Source of the DNA: CAMCHP01 sp036835325
Lineage (GTDB): Bacteria; Bacteroidota; Bacteroidia; Flavobacteriales_D; Sanyastnellaceae
DNA length: 8,227 nucleotides
Assembly: GCA_036835325.1 (NCBI GenBank)
Contig: DAITMF010000086.1
Span: forward strand, 1-8,227
Direction: 5' to 3'
How positions within the stretch are numbered: position 1 is the first letter of the stretch; each line of letters begins with the position of its first letter. Below the pieces are notes generated by a model. It saw only the letters and a program-made list of their open reading frames with translations, had not been told where the DNA came from and did no database searches. Shown here piece after piece: positions 1 through 6,436 of the stretch. A program made the position numbers and the translations under genes.

Positions 1-467
1 GTTTTCAAGGTCTCAGACAAGGTGTTGAGGCTGGCCTCTTTTTCGTTCAGCGTGCCTTCAAGGTCGCGCAGCATGTCTTCCTTTTGCAACAAATCGGTAC
101 GGGTGCTTTGTAGATCGGCCAGCAGCTTGCGGTTTTCAGCGTTCATGTCATCGAGCATCTTGGTGTTCTTCGACATGAGCATTTCGTTCAGCTCGTTGAT
201 TTTATCGTACTGACCACGAAGGTGGCGCAATGATGTACCCAAAAGCGTTGTATCGGCCTCTAAGGCGTTGGTTCGCTTTTGGAGGTCGTTCATTCCGGCT
301 TCGAGTTCAGTATTGGCGGTAGTGAGCTGCTCGTTGCTTGAACGCAGCCTGTTGTTCTCGCCTTCAGTTTCGGTTTTCGCCGTTGAGAGTTCGTCGTACT
401 TGCGTGCAGTAACGCATGAGCCCAGCATAAGGGCCATCAGTGCAGCAGGGAGAATGAGCCGTTTCAT
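1..467 (-). CDS. Coiled-coil outer-membrane lipoprotein, probable OmpA-family (3' end outside window)
   Basis: Only the N-terminal 155 codons are present; the reading frame runs off the window edge without a stop. The protein begins MKRLILPAALMALMLGSC: a lysine/arginine N-terminus, a hydrophobic core and a lipobox LGSC with Cys18 as the probable lipidated residue, so it should be exported and anchored in a membrane, most likely the outer membrane. From about residue 25 onward it is a charged, Ala/Leu/Glu/Asn-rich heptad-like region typical of a long coiled coil. A lipoprotein signal followed by a coiled coil is the usual front half of Bacteroidota OmpA/MotB-domain lipoproteins that tether the outer membrane to peptidoglycan, but the OmpA domain itself would lie outside the window, so that assignment is inference. 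It lies 119 nt downstream of the response-regulator gene. Its upstream sequence has GAACTTTG (485-492), a one-mismatch -7 box ending 17 nt before the ATG, so it may have its own promoter rather than belong to the receptor operon. Confidence 0.8.
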   Translation of the reverse strand, partial: MKRLILPAALMALMLGSCVTARKYDELSTAKTETEGENNRLRSSNEQLTTANTELEAGMNDLQKRTNALEADTTLLGTSLRHLRGQYDKINELNEMLMSKNTKMLDDMNAENRKLLADLQSTRTDLLQKEDMLRDLEGTLNEKEASLNTLSETLK

Positions 468-559
468 AAACGTACAGTTTTGCCCAAAGTTCAGCGGTTT
501 TTCATGCCTCCCGCCGCACGAAGGCCGCTCCTTATGCACACTGCACTGTGAATGGCAAC

Positions 560-578
560 ACCATCCGCCGAAGGCGAA
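560..578. repeat. 19-bp exact repeat, intergenic copy (other copy at 4729-4747)
   Basis: The 19-mer starting ACCATCCGCC and ending GAAGGCGAA occurs here, in the gap between the response regulator and the lipoprotein gene. It occurs again, in the same orientation, inside the signal-peptide codons of the TonB-dependent receptor. It contains a small hairpin CGCC-GAA-GGCG. This copy starts 9 nt beyond the response-regulator stop codon, but no T-tract follows on the minus strand, so it is not a convincing terminator. The remainder of 468-586 shows no gene or clear regulatory site apart from the weak -7 box described under the lipoprotein. Confidence 0.5.
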
Positions 579-586
579 CCCTGGCA

Positions 587-1339
587 CTATAGACCGTCAA
601 GCCAGGCTTTGAACGCTGCGGCGCGCTGCCTGCTCACAACACCGTACTCGCCGGCATCCGGTTGGAGTGTGGCCATGAGGCGGTTGCTGAGGTAGGGTTC
701 AATTTTTCGGATGGATGAGAGGCCTGCAATGCACGAACGGCTTATGCGAAAAAACGCCGCCGGGTCGAGCTCCTGCTCAAGCTCATCAAGGGTGGCGCCG
801 AGCATAAAACGGTCGTTGTTGTGGGTGACGAGGAAGGTTGTGCCTGATGCGCTCATGATCCACGCCACTTGATCGGCCGTAACAAACGACAATGCATTGC
901 CGTTTCGCACAAGAAACCGCGACCTAAACACCTTGCGATCAGCCCTAAAATCGCGCAACAACTGCTGCACAACATCGGCCTTGGCCGGCTTCAACTGCTC
1001 AAACTTCGCGAGTGCCCGTTGAAGATCTGATTCGTTCACAGGTTTGAGCAGGTAATCAATGCTGTTCACACTGAAGGCCTTGAGGGCGTACTCATCGTAG
1101 GCTGTTGTGAAAATTACGGGCGCGGCAACTTTGATTTGTTCGAAAATCGCAAAGCTTAATCCATCGGCTAGATGGATGTCCATAAATATCACGTCCAAAG
1201 GCTCCAAAACCAGCAATTCAATTGCCGATTCTATGCTGTCGCAAATGCCAACAATTTTGGTGTCAGGACGCAGTTCAAGCACCAGACGTTCAATCCGACG
1301 CGCGGCCGGTCCTTCGTCTTCAATGATGGCTATTCGCAT
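587..1339 (-). CDS. LytTR-family two-component response regulator (LytR/AlgR type)
   Basis: A 250-residue DNA-binding response regulator. Residues 1-118 form a receiver domain beginning MRIAIIEDE: acidic pocket Asp8/Glu9, phospho-acceptor Asp54 in FMDIHL, Thr78 in the IFTTAYDEYA segment and Lys99 in LLKPV. Residues from about 147 to the end form a LytTR DNA-binding domain with the usual FFRISRSCI signature. The length is normal for the family. The ATG at 1339 is preferred over an in-frame TTG nine bases upstream because the receiver domain classically starts right at this Met. The gene overlaps the 3' end of the kinase gene by 20 nt, so the two are almost certainly a cognate pair and are probably coupled in translation. 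The paired LytTR-type sites upstream of the receptor gene (4841-4872) are the most likely local target, giving autoregulation of the unit; that link is inference. Confidence 0.95.
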   Translation of the reverse strand: MRIAIIEDEGPAARRIERLVLELRPDTKIVGICDSIESAIELLVLEPLDVIFMDIHLADGLSFAIFEQIKVAAPVIFTTAYDEYALKAFSVNSIDYLLKPVNESDLQRALAKFEQLKPAKADVVQQLLRDFRADRKVFRSRFLVRNGNALSFVTADQVAWIMSASGTTFLVTHNNDRFMLGATLDELEQELDPAAFFRISRSCIAGLSSIRKIEPYLSNRLMATLQPDAGEYGVVSRQRAAAFKAWLDGL

Positions 1340-2423
1340 ACGATTCAATCGTTAAAAGGGGCAGTTTGACTTCGAAGACGCCGTTTTTGGCTCCCCATTC
1401 AACCGTATGGATGCCCAGTGCTTTGTAGCGCGCTGAAATGGCGGTCATGCCTATGCCGGTTGAGGGTTCAGCCACTTCTTTGGGCTGAAGGTTGTTGGTT
1501 ACCACAACGGCATCGCCCGATCGCATGTCGAAGGTGATGCGCAGCGGAGCTTTGCGCGAAGCCACATTGTGCTTAATGGCATTCTCTACAACCAACTGCA
1601 ATGCCAACGGTACAATGTAACGTTTCTCTGCTTCGGGAGAAAAATGCTGCAGCACTTCAAGCGCTTCATCAAATCGCATTTTCAAGAGATAGATGTAGGC
1701 ATGAGTAAATTTCAGTTCTGATTGTAGTGTTACAAGTTCTTTGTCTTTCACCTCTAACAGGTTTCGGTAAACGAACGACAAGCGGTCAACGAAGCCCAAG
1801 GCCATCGATTCGTCTTCAGCAATGAGGGCGCTCAAAGTGTTGAGGTTGTTGAAGAGAAAATGCGGATTCACCTGCGCCTTCAATGCGTTGAGCTCGCTTT
1901 GCATTTGCGCACTCCGCGCCTGCTCCATCTCGATGCGGGCATTGCGAAACTTCGATGCGTTCCACACCGCTTCGTAAATCGACAGCACGAAGAAGGTAAT
2001 CAAAACGCCACCAAGTGTTGTGCCTTTTGAGTGGTTTACAGCTTCCGGACTCATGGCTGACAGCATCCATCCCAGAAAACCGATTGAAAGGGAATACACA
2101 ACCACTGCAACCAGCAGAATCGCCAATCGGTAGGGCTCGCGATCACTGAAAAAGTAGCGCCGACGGATGAACAAGGTAATCTCACGGTTGCCGAGCCAGT
2201 ACAAACACGTGAACACCGTGCTCATCAGGTACACAGGCCAGTCAAAAAGCAGCCCAATAGGAGGCACCGCGGCAAAGGCGTGCGCACCGAACACCGATAC
2301 GGCCGGAATGCCGAACAGCATCAACCAAAAGTCGTTGAACCCCAACAGCTCGCGGCGCGAAGGTCGGAGCTGCTGGCGGTGAGGTTTCTTCTCGTCCATA
2401 CGCAACGGAAGATACAAACTCAT
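1320..2423 (-). CDS. LytS/YehU-type sensor histidine kinase, four TM segments
   Basis: A 367-residue inner-membrane kinase of the His_kinase (LytS/YehU) family. The N-terminal third has four hydrophobic segments at roughly residues 29-50, 53-78, 98-121 and 136-155, joined by short loops, so there is no sizeable periplasmic sensor domain. A short coiled linker (160-183) leads to the phospho-acceptor motif QVNPHFLFNNLNTL, with His188 as the expected site. The ATPase domain shows an N-box VVENAIKHN (Glu280, Asn281, His285) and a glycine box STGIGMTAISARY (Gly323, Gly325). As is common in the Bacteroidota members of this family, the D-box DxG is replaced by a TNN segment (309-311). The ATG shares one base with the receptor stop codon (TGATG), the classic arrangement for translational coupling; a second Met at residue 9 is possible but loses that arrangement. 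The stop lies 20 nt inside the regulator gene, its likely phosphotransfer partner. Confidence 0.95.
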   Translation of the reverse strand: MSLYLPLRMDEKKPHRQQLRPSRRELLGFNDFWLMLFGIPAVSVFGAHAFAAVPPIGLLFDWPVYLMSTVFTCLYWLGNREITLFIRRRYFFSDREPYRLAILLVAVVVYSLSIGFLGWMLSAMSPEAVNHSKGTTLGGVLITFFVLSIYEAVWNASKFRNARIEMEQARSAQMQSELNALKAQVNPHFLFNNLNTLSALIAEDESMALGFVDRLSFVYRNLLEVKDKELVTLQSELKFTHAYIYLLKMRFDEALEVLQHFSPEAEKRYIVPLALQLVVENAIKHNVASRKAPLRITFDMRSGDAVVVTNNLQPKEVAEPSTGIGMTAISARYKALGIHTVEWGAKNGVFEVKLPLLTIESYANSHH

Positions 2424-4783
2424 CAGAAGAAAATGCGGTACTGAATGTCAGGGAAGAACCCGATCTGGTAGCGCGTTTCCAATTGTCCGCTGCGGGCGTT
2501 GAAGTTCTCTGAGAAGATGTTGGCGTTGTTGGTGAGGTTGCGCAGGTCAACGCTCCATTGCTGGGCGTACTTTGCACGGTTCATGCGGAATGTCAGCTTA
2601 AAATCCCACCGGAAATAGGCGCTGTACTGCTCGGTAAACGCCAAGTCGTCGATGCGCACTTCGCGGTTCTCGGCGATGCTGGCTTCGAGGTCGATCGGAC
2701 TGTACCGCTGTCCGCCGGCGTAGGTTACGCGGGTGTCGATGGCGAAGCTGTTGCGCTCGCCGATGGTCCACTCTTTTCCGCCCAAGGCGTTGAAGACGTA
2801 GTTGCTGTTGAAAGCCGTTGAGCGTTCAACGCCGTCGCTGCCTTTGTAGGTCGATTCAAAGAGAGAAGCGGTGGCAAGTGCGTAAAAACCACGGTGGAAG
2901 AAGCGCTCCAAGGTGAGCTCAACGCCGTAATTCTCGCCGGTACCTTCGTTCACAAGGTCGCCGTTGAAGGGCATCACGAAATCGGTGCCGGCGTTCAGCA
3001 TGGAGAACGGCGTGGTTTCGCGGTCAACCGCAATGTTGAAGAGGTGCTGGTAGTACACTTCGGTTTTGATGCGGAAGTGCTGCGTTACGCTGCGATCGTA
3101 CCCGAGCACGGCGTGCGCTGCGCGGTTGAACCCGAGTTGGTTGTTGCGCAATACGCCTTCGACCCCGCCAATGCGGTCGCGGTTGAAGTACACGGGCAGC
3201 GGCTGCATTTGACTGTGCAAACCGGCGCCGAAGTTGAGATTGCCGCTTTTGCCCACTTTGTAGCTTGCGCCCAAGCGGGGTTCGAGTGAGGCAGCATCGT
3301 TGAGGAAAAACAGTTGGCTGTGCACGCCCATGTTGAAGGTGAGGCGTTCGCCTGCTCGGTGCATCCAGTTGGCGTAAGCCTGTGTGAGCGCGGCTTGCTC
3401 GTCGATCTTGGCGCGGTAGAAGAAGGTCTGCGGTGCAACCAGCACCGAGTCGAGAAAGTCAATGCCGTAGAGGTCGGCCTGTACACCCACACGTACGGTG
3501 TTGCGCGCATTGCGTTTGCTGGTCACTTCAAGCTTGGCAGTGTAGCGGTTGAGGGCGTTGTTGGTGCCGAATACGCGCTGCGGTGCGCCATCAACGAGCG
3601 ACAGTGAGTCGATGTTGCCGTTGGTGGCGACGTGCGAACCGGCGACGATAAAGCGCGACTTGGTTTTCTCGTTGAAGAAGAAGTCGTGTGTGAAACCGGC
3701 CCATCCGGTTGTGCTGCCAAACCGGGTGTCTTCGGCGCTTGAGCTGAAGAGGTTGTTGTCGGTGGCATCGCTCGCCAGGAACTCAATGTAGCTCGTCCCG
3801 CCAACGGCAAAGAATCCGAAACGTCCGGCTTTGGCAGTTGGAATGTCAATCTTCATCGTCACATCTTGGTATTGGGGGATGGCGCTCCCGGTGCCAAATT
3901 CGACGCCGAGGGCGTTAAACACTTCGAGCGTTGAGTAGCGGTAGTTTACCAAGAAGCTGCCGTTGCGGCCAATGTTGAGTGGTCCTTCGGCACCGAACTC
4001 AAAGCCGTTGAAACCGACTTGGCCAAGAAATTCGTAATTGTCTTTGTTTCCGTTTCGGATGGATAAATCGAAGACGCCGGCGAGGGCGTTTCCGTACCCT
4101 GCGGGGAAGGCGCCGGTGAGGAAGTCGGAGTTGGCGAGGTTGTTGATGTTGAGCATGCTGACGGGCCCGCCGGTGGTGCCGAAGGCGCTGAAGTGGTTCG
4201 GACTGGGGATGTCGATGCCTTCCATGCGCCAGAGCACGCCGGTGGGCGAATTCCCGCGGATGATGATGTCGTTGCGGTCGTCGCTGGCGTTGCTCACACC
4301 GGCGAAGTTCTGCGCCATCCGCGAAGGGTCTTGCAGACTGCCCGAGTAGCGCATGGCTTCTTCTACAGTGAAGCTGCGTGCGCTGATGAGGGCCATCTCG
4401 TTTTTCGGACGGGCTTTGTCGTCTTCGGCAATTACCTCTGCGCCTTCAATCACGACGATGCTCTCGGTGAGGGCGATGGTGAGCTGAAGGTCGCGGGCGC
4501 TGCTCACCAGCAGGTTTGACAGCGTGCGCGGTTCGTAACCGATGCTCGTTGCGTTGAGTTGGTGGCGTCCTACAGGTACGTTTCCAATCCGAAAACGTCC
4601 GTCGATGTCGGTCACTGCGCCGAGCAAGGGGTCGGTATTGGTCACCACGAGTGTTACTCCGGGGAGAGGATACCCCGATTGGGCATCGGTGACAACGCCG
4701 CTAATGGCCGACTGCGTTTGTTGCTGTGACCATCCGCCGAAGGCGAAAAAAAGAAAAGCGGTAAAAAGTAAAAACGGTTTCAT
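2423..4783 (-). CDS. TonB-dependent outer-membrane receptor with N-terminal carboxypeptidase-regulatory-like domain
   Basis: A 786-residue outer-membrane receptor predicted to import, or sense, an unknown ligand using TonB energy. Domains in order: signal peptide (1 to about 19, MKPFLLFTAFLFFAFGGWS); carboxypeptidase-regulatory-like beta-sandwich (about 27-110, with GVVTDAQSGYPLPGVTL and the VTDIDGRFRI strand); plug domain (about 122-245, with NDIIIRGNSPTG and the FPAGYGNALAGVFDL motif that closes plugs); beta-barrel (about 250-786) ending in an aromatic Phe, as expected for Bam-assembled proteins. No SusD-like partner follows, so it is not a classical Sus-type glycan system. The ATG at 4783 is chosen because it begins the signal peptide; a longer frame to 4897 would run into the dehydrogenase gene and has no signal sequence at its start. 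The gene is followed with a one-base overlap by the kinase and then the regulator. Upstream are LytTR-type repeats and a weak promoter. The substrate cannot be inferred. Confidence 0.93.
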   Translation of the reverse strand: MKPFLLFTAFLFFAFGGWSQQQTQSAISGVVTDAQSGYPLPGVTLVVTNTDPLLGAVTDIDGRFRIGNVPVGRHQLNATSIGYEPRTLSNLLVSSARDLQLTIALTESIVVIEGAEVIAEDDKARPKNEMALISARSFTVEEAMRYSGSLQDPSRMAQNFAGVSNASDDRNDIIIRGNSPTGVLWRMEGIDIPSPNHFSAFGTTGGPVSMLNINNLANSDFLTGAFPAGYGNALAGVFDLSIRNGNKDNYEFLGQVGFNGFEFGAEGPLNIGRNGSFLVNYRYSTLEVFNALGVEFGTGSAIPQYQDVTMKIDIPTAKAGRFGFFAVGGTSYIEFLASDATDNNLFSSSAEDTRFGSTTGWAGFTHDFFFNEKTKSRFIVAGSHVATNGNIDSLSLVDGAPQRVFGTNNALNRYTAKLEVTSKRNARNTVRVGVQADLYGIDFLDSVLVAPQTFFYRAKIDEQAALTQAYANWMHRAGERLTFNMGVHSQLFFLNDAASLEPRLGASYKVGKSGNLNFGAGLHSQMQPLPVYFNRDRIGGVEGVLRNNQLGFNRAAHAVLGYDRSVTQHFRIKTEVYYQHLFNIAVDRETTPFSMLNAGTDFVMPFNGDLVNEGTGENYGVELTLERFFHRGFYALATASLFESTYKGSDGVERSTAFNSNYVFNALGGKEWTIGERNSFAIDTRVTYAGGQRYSPIDLEASIAENREVRIDDLAFTEQYSAYFRWDFKLTFRMNRAKYAQQWSVDLRNLTNNANIFSENFNARSGQLETRYQIGFFPDIQYRIFF
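4729..4747. repeat. 19-bp exact repeat, copy inside receptor signal-peptide codons (other copy at 560-578)
   Basis: This is the second copy of the 19-mer. Read on the coding strand it specifies the FAFGGW segment at the end of the receptor signal peptide. The copies are identical over 19 bases and diverge immediately on both sides. Confidence 0.5.
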
Positions 4784-4799
4784 GGCGAGAAGTTTGCTG

Positions 4800-4830
4800 C
4801 AAAGGTGCCCCGTTGTGCATCGAACCGAAA
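4800..4830 (-). promoter_or_regulatory. Probable promoter of the receptor-kinase-regulator operon
   Basis: On the minus strand, TTTC (4830-4827), a 19-nt spacer and CACCTTTG (4807-4800) approximate the Bacteroidota promoter TTTG-N19-TAnnTTTG with one mismatch in each element. The -33 element lies inside a short hexamer repeat (CGGTTT units, 4821-4840). The box ends 16 nt before the receptor ATG, so the 5' leader would be about a dozen nucleotides. The imperfect boxes would suit a promoter that needs the activator sites just upstream. This is pattern matching only. Confidence 0.5.
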
Positions 4831-4840
4831 CCGAAACCGA

Positions 4841-4872
4841 ATGAACGGTCAGCGTGCGCCGATGAACGGTCA
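4841..4872 (-). promoter_or_regulatory. Paired LytTR-type operator (two 11-bp direct repeats, 21-bp period)
   Basis: TGACCGTTCAT occurs twice on the minus strand, at 4872-4862 and 4851-4841, with a 10-nt gap, so the repeats lie two helical turns apart on the same DNA face. The core ACCGTTCAT fits every position of the published LytTR-domain consensus [TA][AC][CA]GTTN[AG][TG], and the 12-nt gap between the 9-nt cores matches the 12-13 nt typical of AgrA- and PlnC-like regulators. Relative to the proposed promoter the boxes fall at about -46 to -77, a usual place for activator sites. The upstream copy starts exactly at the TGA stop of the dehydrogenase gene. The operon beginning 58 nt downstream encodes a LytTR regulator, which is the obvious candidate to bind here. 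Confidence 0.7.
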
Positions 4873-6327
4873 ATGGCCGCCTTCGAGTTGGATGCACACG
4901 TTTTGCGGCTCGGTGAAGAAGCGGAGCGCTTCAAAGCCGCCTTCGCGGCCCACGCCTGAGCTTTTTACGCCGCCGAAGGGCGTGCGGAGGTCGCGGAGCA
5001 GCCAGCAGTTGACCCACACGATGCCCGATTCGAGGCGCGATGCCACGCGGTGGGCGCGGTTGAGATCGGCCGTCCAAACCGTGGCCGACAAGCCGTACTC
5101 CACGCCGTTGGCCGCGGCAATGGCTTCGTCTTCGGTACTGAAGGGCGCGATGGTGACGACCGGACCGAAAATCTCCTCCTGGTTGGTGAGGCAGTTTTGG
5201 CCCAACCCTTCGATGACCGTGGGCGCGACGAAGTAGCCCTCGCTGAGTTCGGGGTCGTTGGGGATGATGCGCTCGCCCCCGCAAAGCACATGTCCGCCTT
5301 CAGCTTTCGCGCGCTCGATGGCCGCGAGGATTTTCTCCATGTGGGGCTTGGAGACGACGGCGCCGAATTTGGTGTCAGGCGACTGCGGATGACCGGCCTG
5401 CATTTTGCGCACTTTCTCGACAAACGCTTCGCGGAAACGTTCGTAGATCGACGCTTCAACGAGGATGCGCGAACCGCACAAGCAGATTTGGCCTTGGTTG
5501 GCAAACGACGAGCGCAGCGTGGTTTTGAGCATTTCGTCGAAGTCGCAATCGGCGAAAATGAGGTTGGGATTTTTGCCTCCGAGTTCGAGCGAAAGTTTTT
5601 TGAACATCGGAGCAGCCGTGCGGGCGATGGCGGCACCTGTGGCGGTGCCTCCGGTAAACGAGATTGCTTTGATGCCCGGATGGCTGACGATGGCATTTCC
5701 GGCGGGCATACCGAGGCCGTGCACGATGTTGAGCACACCGGCAGGCAAGCCGGCATCAATGCAGAGTTGGCTGAAGAGGTAGGCCGTCATGGGCGTCACC
5801 TCGCTGGGTTTGGCAACCACGGTGTTGCCGGCCGCGAGGGCCGGTGCGATTTTCCAGGTGAAGAGGTAGAGGGGCAGGTTCCACGGCGAGATGCAGCCCA
5901 CCACGCCGATCGGTTTCCGGTTGGTGTAGTTGACGGCGCGGTTCTCCATGATGTGCGCTTCGCTGTGGAAGTGCACGATGGCCGTAGCAAAGAATCGGAT
6001 GTTGGATTCCGCTCGCGGGATGTCAACCGTGCGTGCAAGCGAGACCGGTTTGCCGTTGTCGATGCTTTCGGCCAGGGCCAAGGCATCAAGATTCTCGGCG
6101 ATCAAATCAGCCAGCCGGGTGAGGATGCGCGAACGCTCATCGGCGGGCGTGGTTGACCACTGCGGAAAGGCTGCTTTGGCCGCTTGGTACGCCGCATCGA
6201 CGTCGGCCTCATCGCTGTTGGGAATCTGAGCGTACACCTTTCCGGTGGCGGGTGCATAGTTGTCAATCCACCGGTTGTTGACGGGGCGCCGGAATTCGCC
6301 GTTGATGTAATTCAGCAGGGTTTCCAC
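4870..6327 (-). CDS. Aldehyde dehydrogenase, 2-aminomuconate/2-hydroxymuconate 6-semialdehyde dehydrogenase type (ALDH8A1-like)
   Basis: A 485-residue NAD-dependent aldehyde dehydrogenase, predicted to oxidise the semialdehyde formed after ring cleavage in tryptophan/kynurenine or catechol breakdown to the dicarboxylic acid. Catalytic residues: Asn150 in SPWNLP (oxyanion hole), Glu248 in LELGGKNP (general base), Cys282 in NQGQIC (nucleophile). It resembles human ALDH8A1 closely in recall, with shared stretches such as ISPWNLPLYL and SFANQG, and NCWL before PFGG. Arg105 in DIPR and Arg445 in CWLLR match by motif the two arginines that hold the substrate carboxylate in aminomuconate semialdehyde dehydrogenase, which favours this subfamily over generic ALDHs. 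The start is GTG at 6327, giving METLLNYINGEF; the frame continues upstream but would run through the tRNA gene. A TACCTTTG box ends 14 nt before it. No other catabolic gene lies nearby, so the pathway is not fixed by context. The stop overlaps the far LytTR-type box of the next operon. Confidence 0.85.
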   Translation of the reverse strand: METLLNYINGEFRRPVNNRWIDNYAPATGKVYAQIPNSDEADVDAAYQAAKAAFPQWSTTPADERSRILTRLADLIAENLDALALAESIDNGKPVSLARTVDIPRAESNIRFFATAIVHFHSEAHIMENRAVNYTNRKPIGVVGCISPWNLPLYLFTWKIAPALAAGNTVVAKPSEVTPMTAYLFSQLCIDAGLPAGVLNIVHGLGMPAGNAIVSHPGIKAISFTGGTATGAAIARTAAPMFKKLSLELGGKNPNLIFADCDFDEMLKTTLRSSFANQGQICLCGSRILVEASIYERFREAFVEKVRKMQAGHPQSPDTKFGAVVSKPHMEKILAAIERAKAEGGHVLCGGERIIPNDPELSEGYFVAPTVIEGLGQNCLTNQEEIFGPVVTIAPFSTEDEAIAAANGVEYGLSATVWTADLNRAHRVASRLESGIVWVNCWLLRDLRTPFGGVKSSGVGREGGFEALRFFTEPQNVCIQLEGGH

Positions 6328-6341
6328 GGAAACAATTTCTT

Positions 6342-6349
6342 CAAAGGTA
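6342..6349 (-). promoter_or_regulatory. -7 promoter element of the aldehyde dehydrogenase gene
   Basis: TACCTTTG on the minus strand is an exact match to the Bacteroidota -7 box TAnnTTTG, ending 14 nt before the GTG start. No good TTTG-like -33 element is found at 19-21 nt spacing; a T-tract (6364-6370) is the only upstream feature. It diverges from the tRNA promoter about 30 bp away. Confidence 0.55.
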
Positions 6350-6377
6350 CGTATAGGGGGATGAAAAAAATCATCCG

Positions 6378-6410
6378 TTTGCTTGTGCTTTCGGAAAATG
6401 ATTAAATTTG
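6378..6410 (+). promoter_or_regulatory. Promoter of tRNA-Gln
   Basis: TTTG (6378-6381), a 21-nt spacer and TAAATTTG (6403-6410) match both elements of the Bacteroidota housekeeping promoter. The predicted transcription start is near 6414-6417, about 20 nt upstream of the mature tRNA 5' end, leaving a short leader for RNase P to remove. Confidence 0.7.
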
Positions 6411-6413
6411 CAC

Positions 6414-6429
6414 TCCCGATTCGTCGGGA
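6414..6429 (+). other. Hairpin with TTCG loop in the tRNA leader
   Basis: TCCCGA-TTCG-TCGGGA is a perfect 6-bp stem with a TTCG tetraloop, 7 nt before the tRNA acceptor stem and at the predicted 5' end of the precursor. No T-tract follows, so it is not a terminator. It could stabilise the precursor end or isolate the leader from tRNA folding; the role is inference. Confidence 0.55.
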
Positions 6430-6436
6430 ATGGAAT

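Noticed and set aside
560..578. Hairpin considered as terminator of the response-regulator operon
   Set aside because: The stem is only 4 bp and no T-tract follows on the minus strand.
2894..3289. Plus-strand and alternative minus-strand frames within the TonB-dependent receptor
   Set aside because: The receptor frame has continuous domain structure over its whole length, so the overlapping frames are shadows.
4784..4897. Extended N-terminus of the receptor up to 4897
   Set aside because: It would overlap the dehydrogenase, cross the operator and promoter, and bury the signal peptide 38 residues inside the protein.
5050..6156. Long plus-strand open frame (368 codons) opposite the aldehyde dehydrogenase
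   Set aside because: It is the antisense shadow of a GC-rich gene with clear catalytic motifs; its translation shows no recognisable domain and has the Arg/Gly/Asp-rich composition of a mirrored frame.
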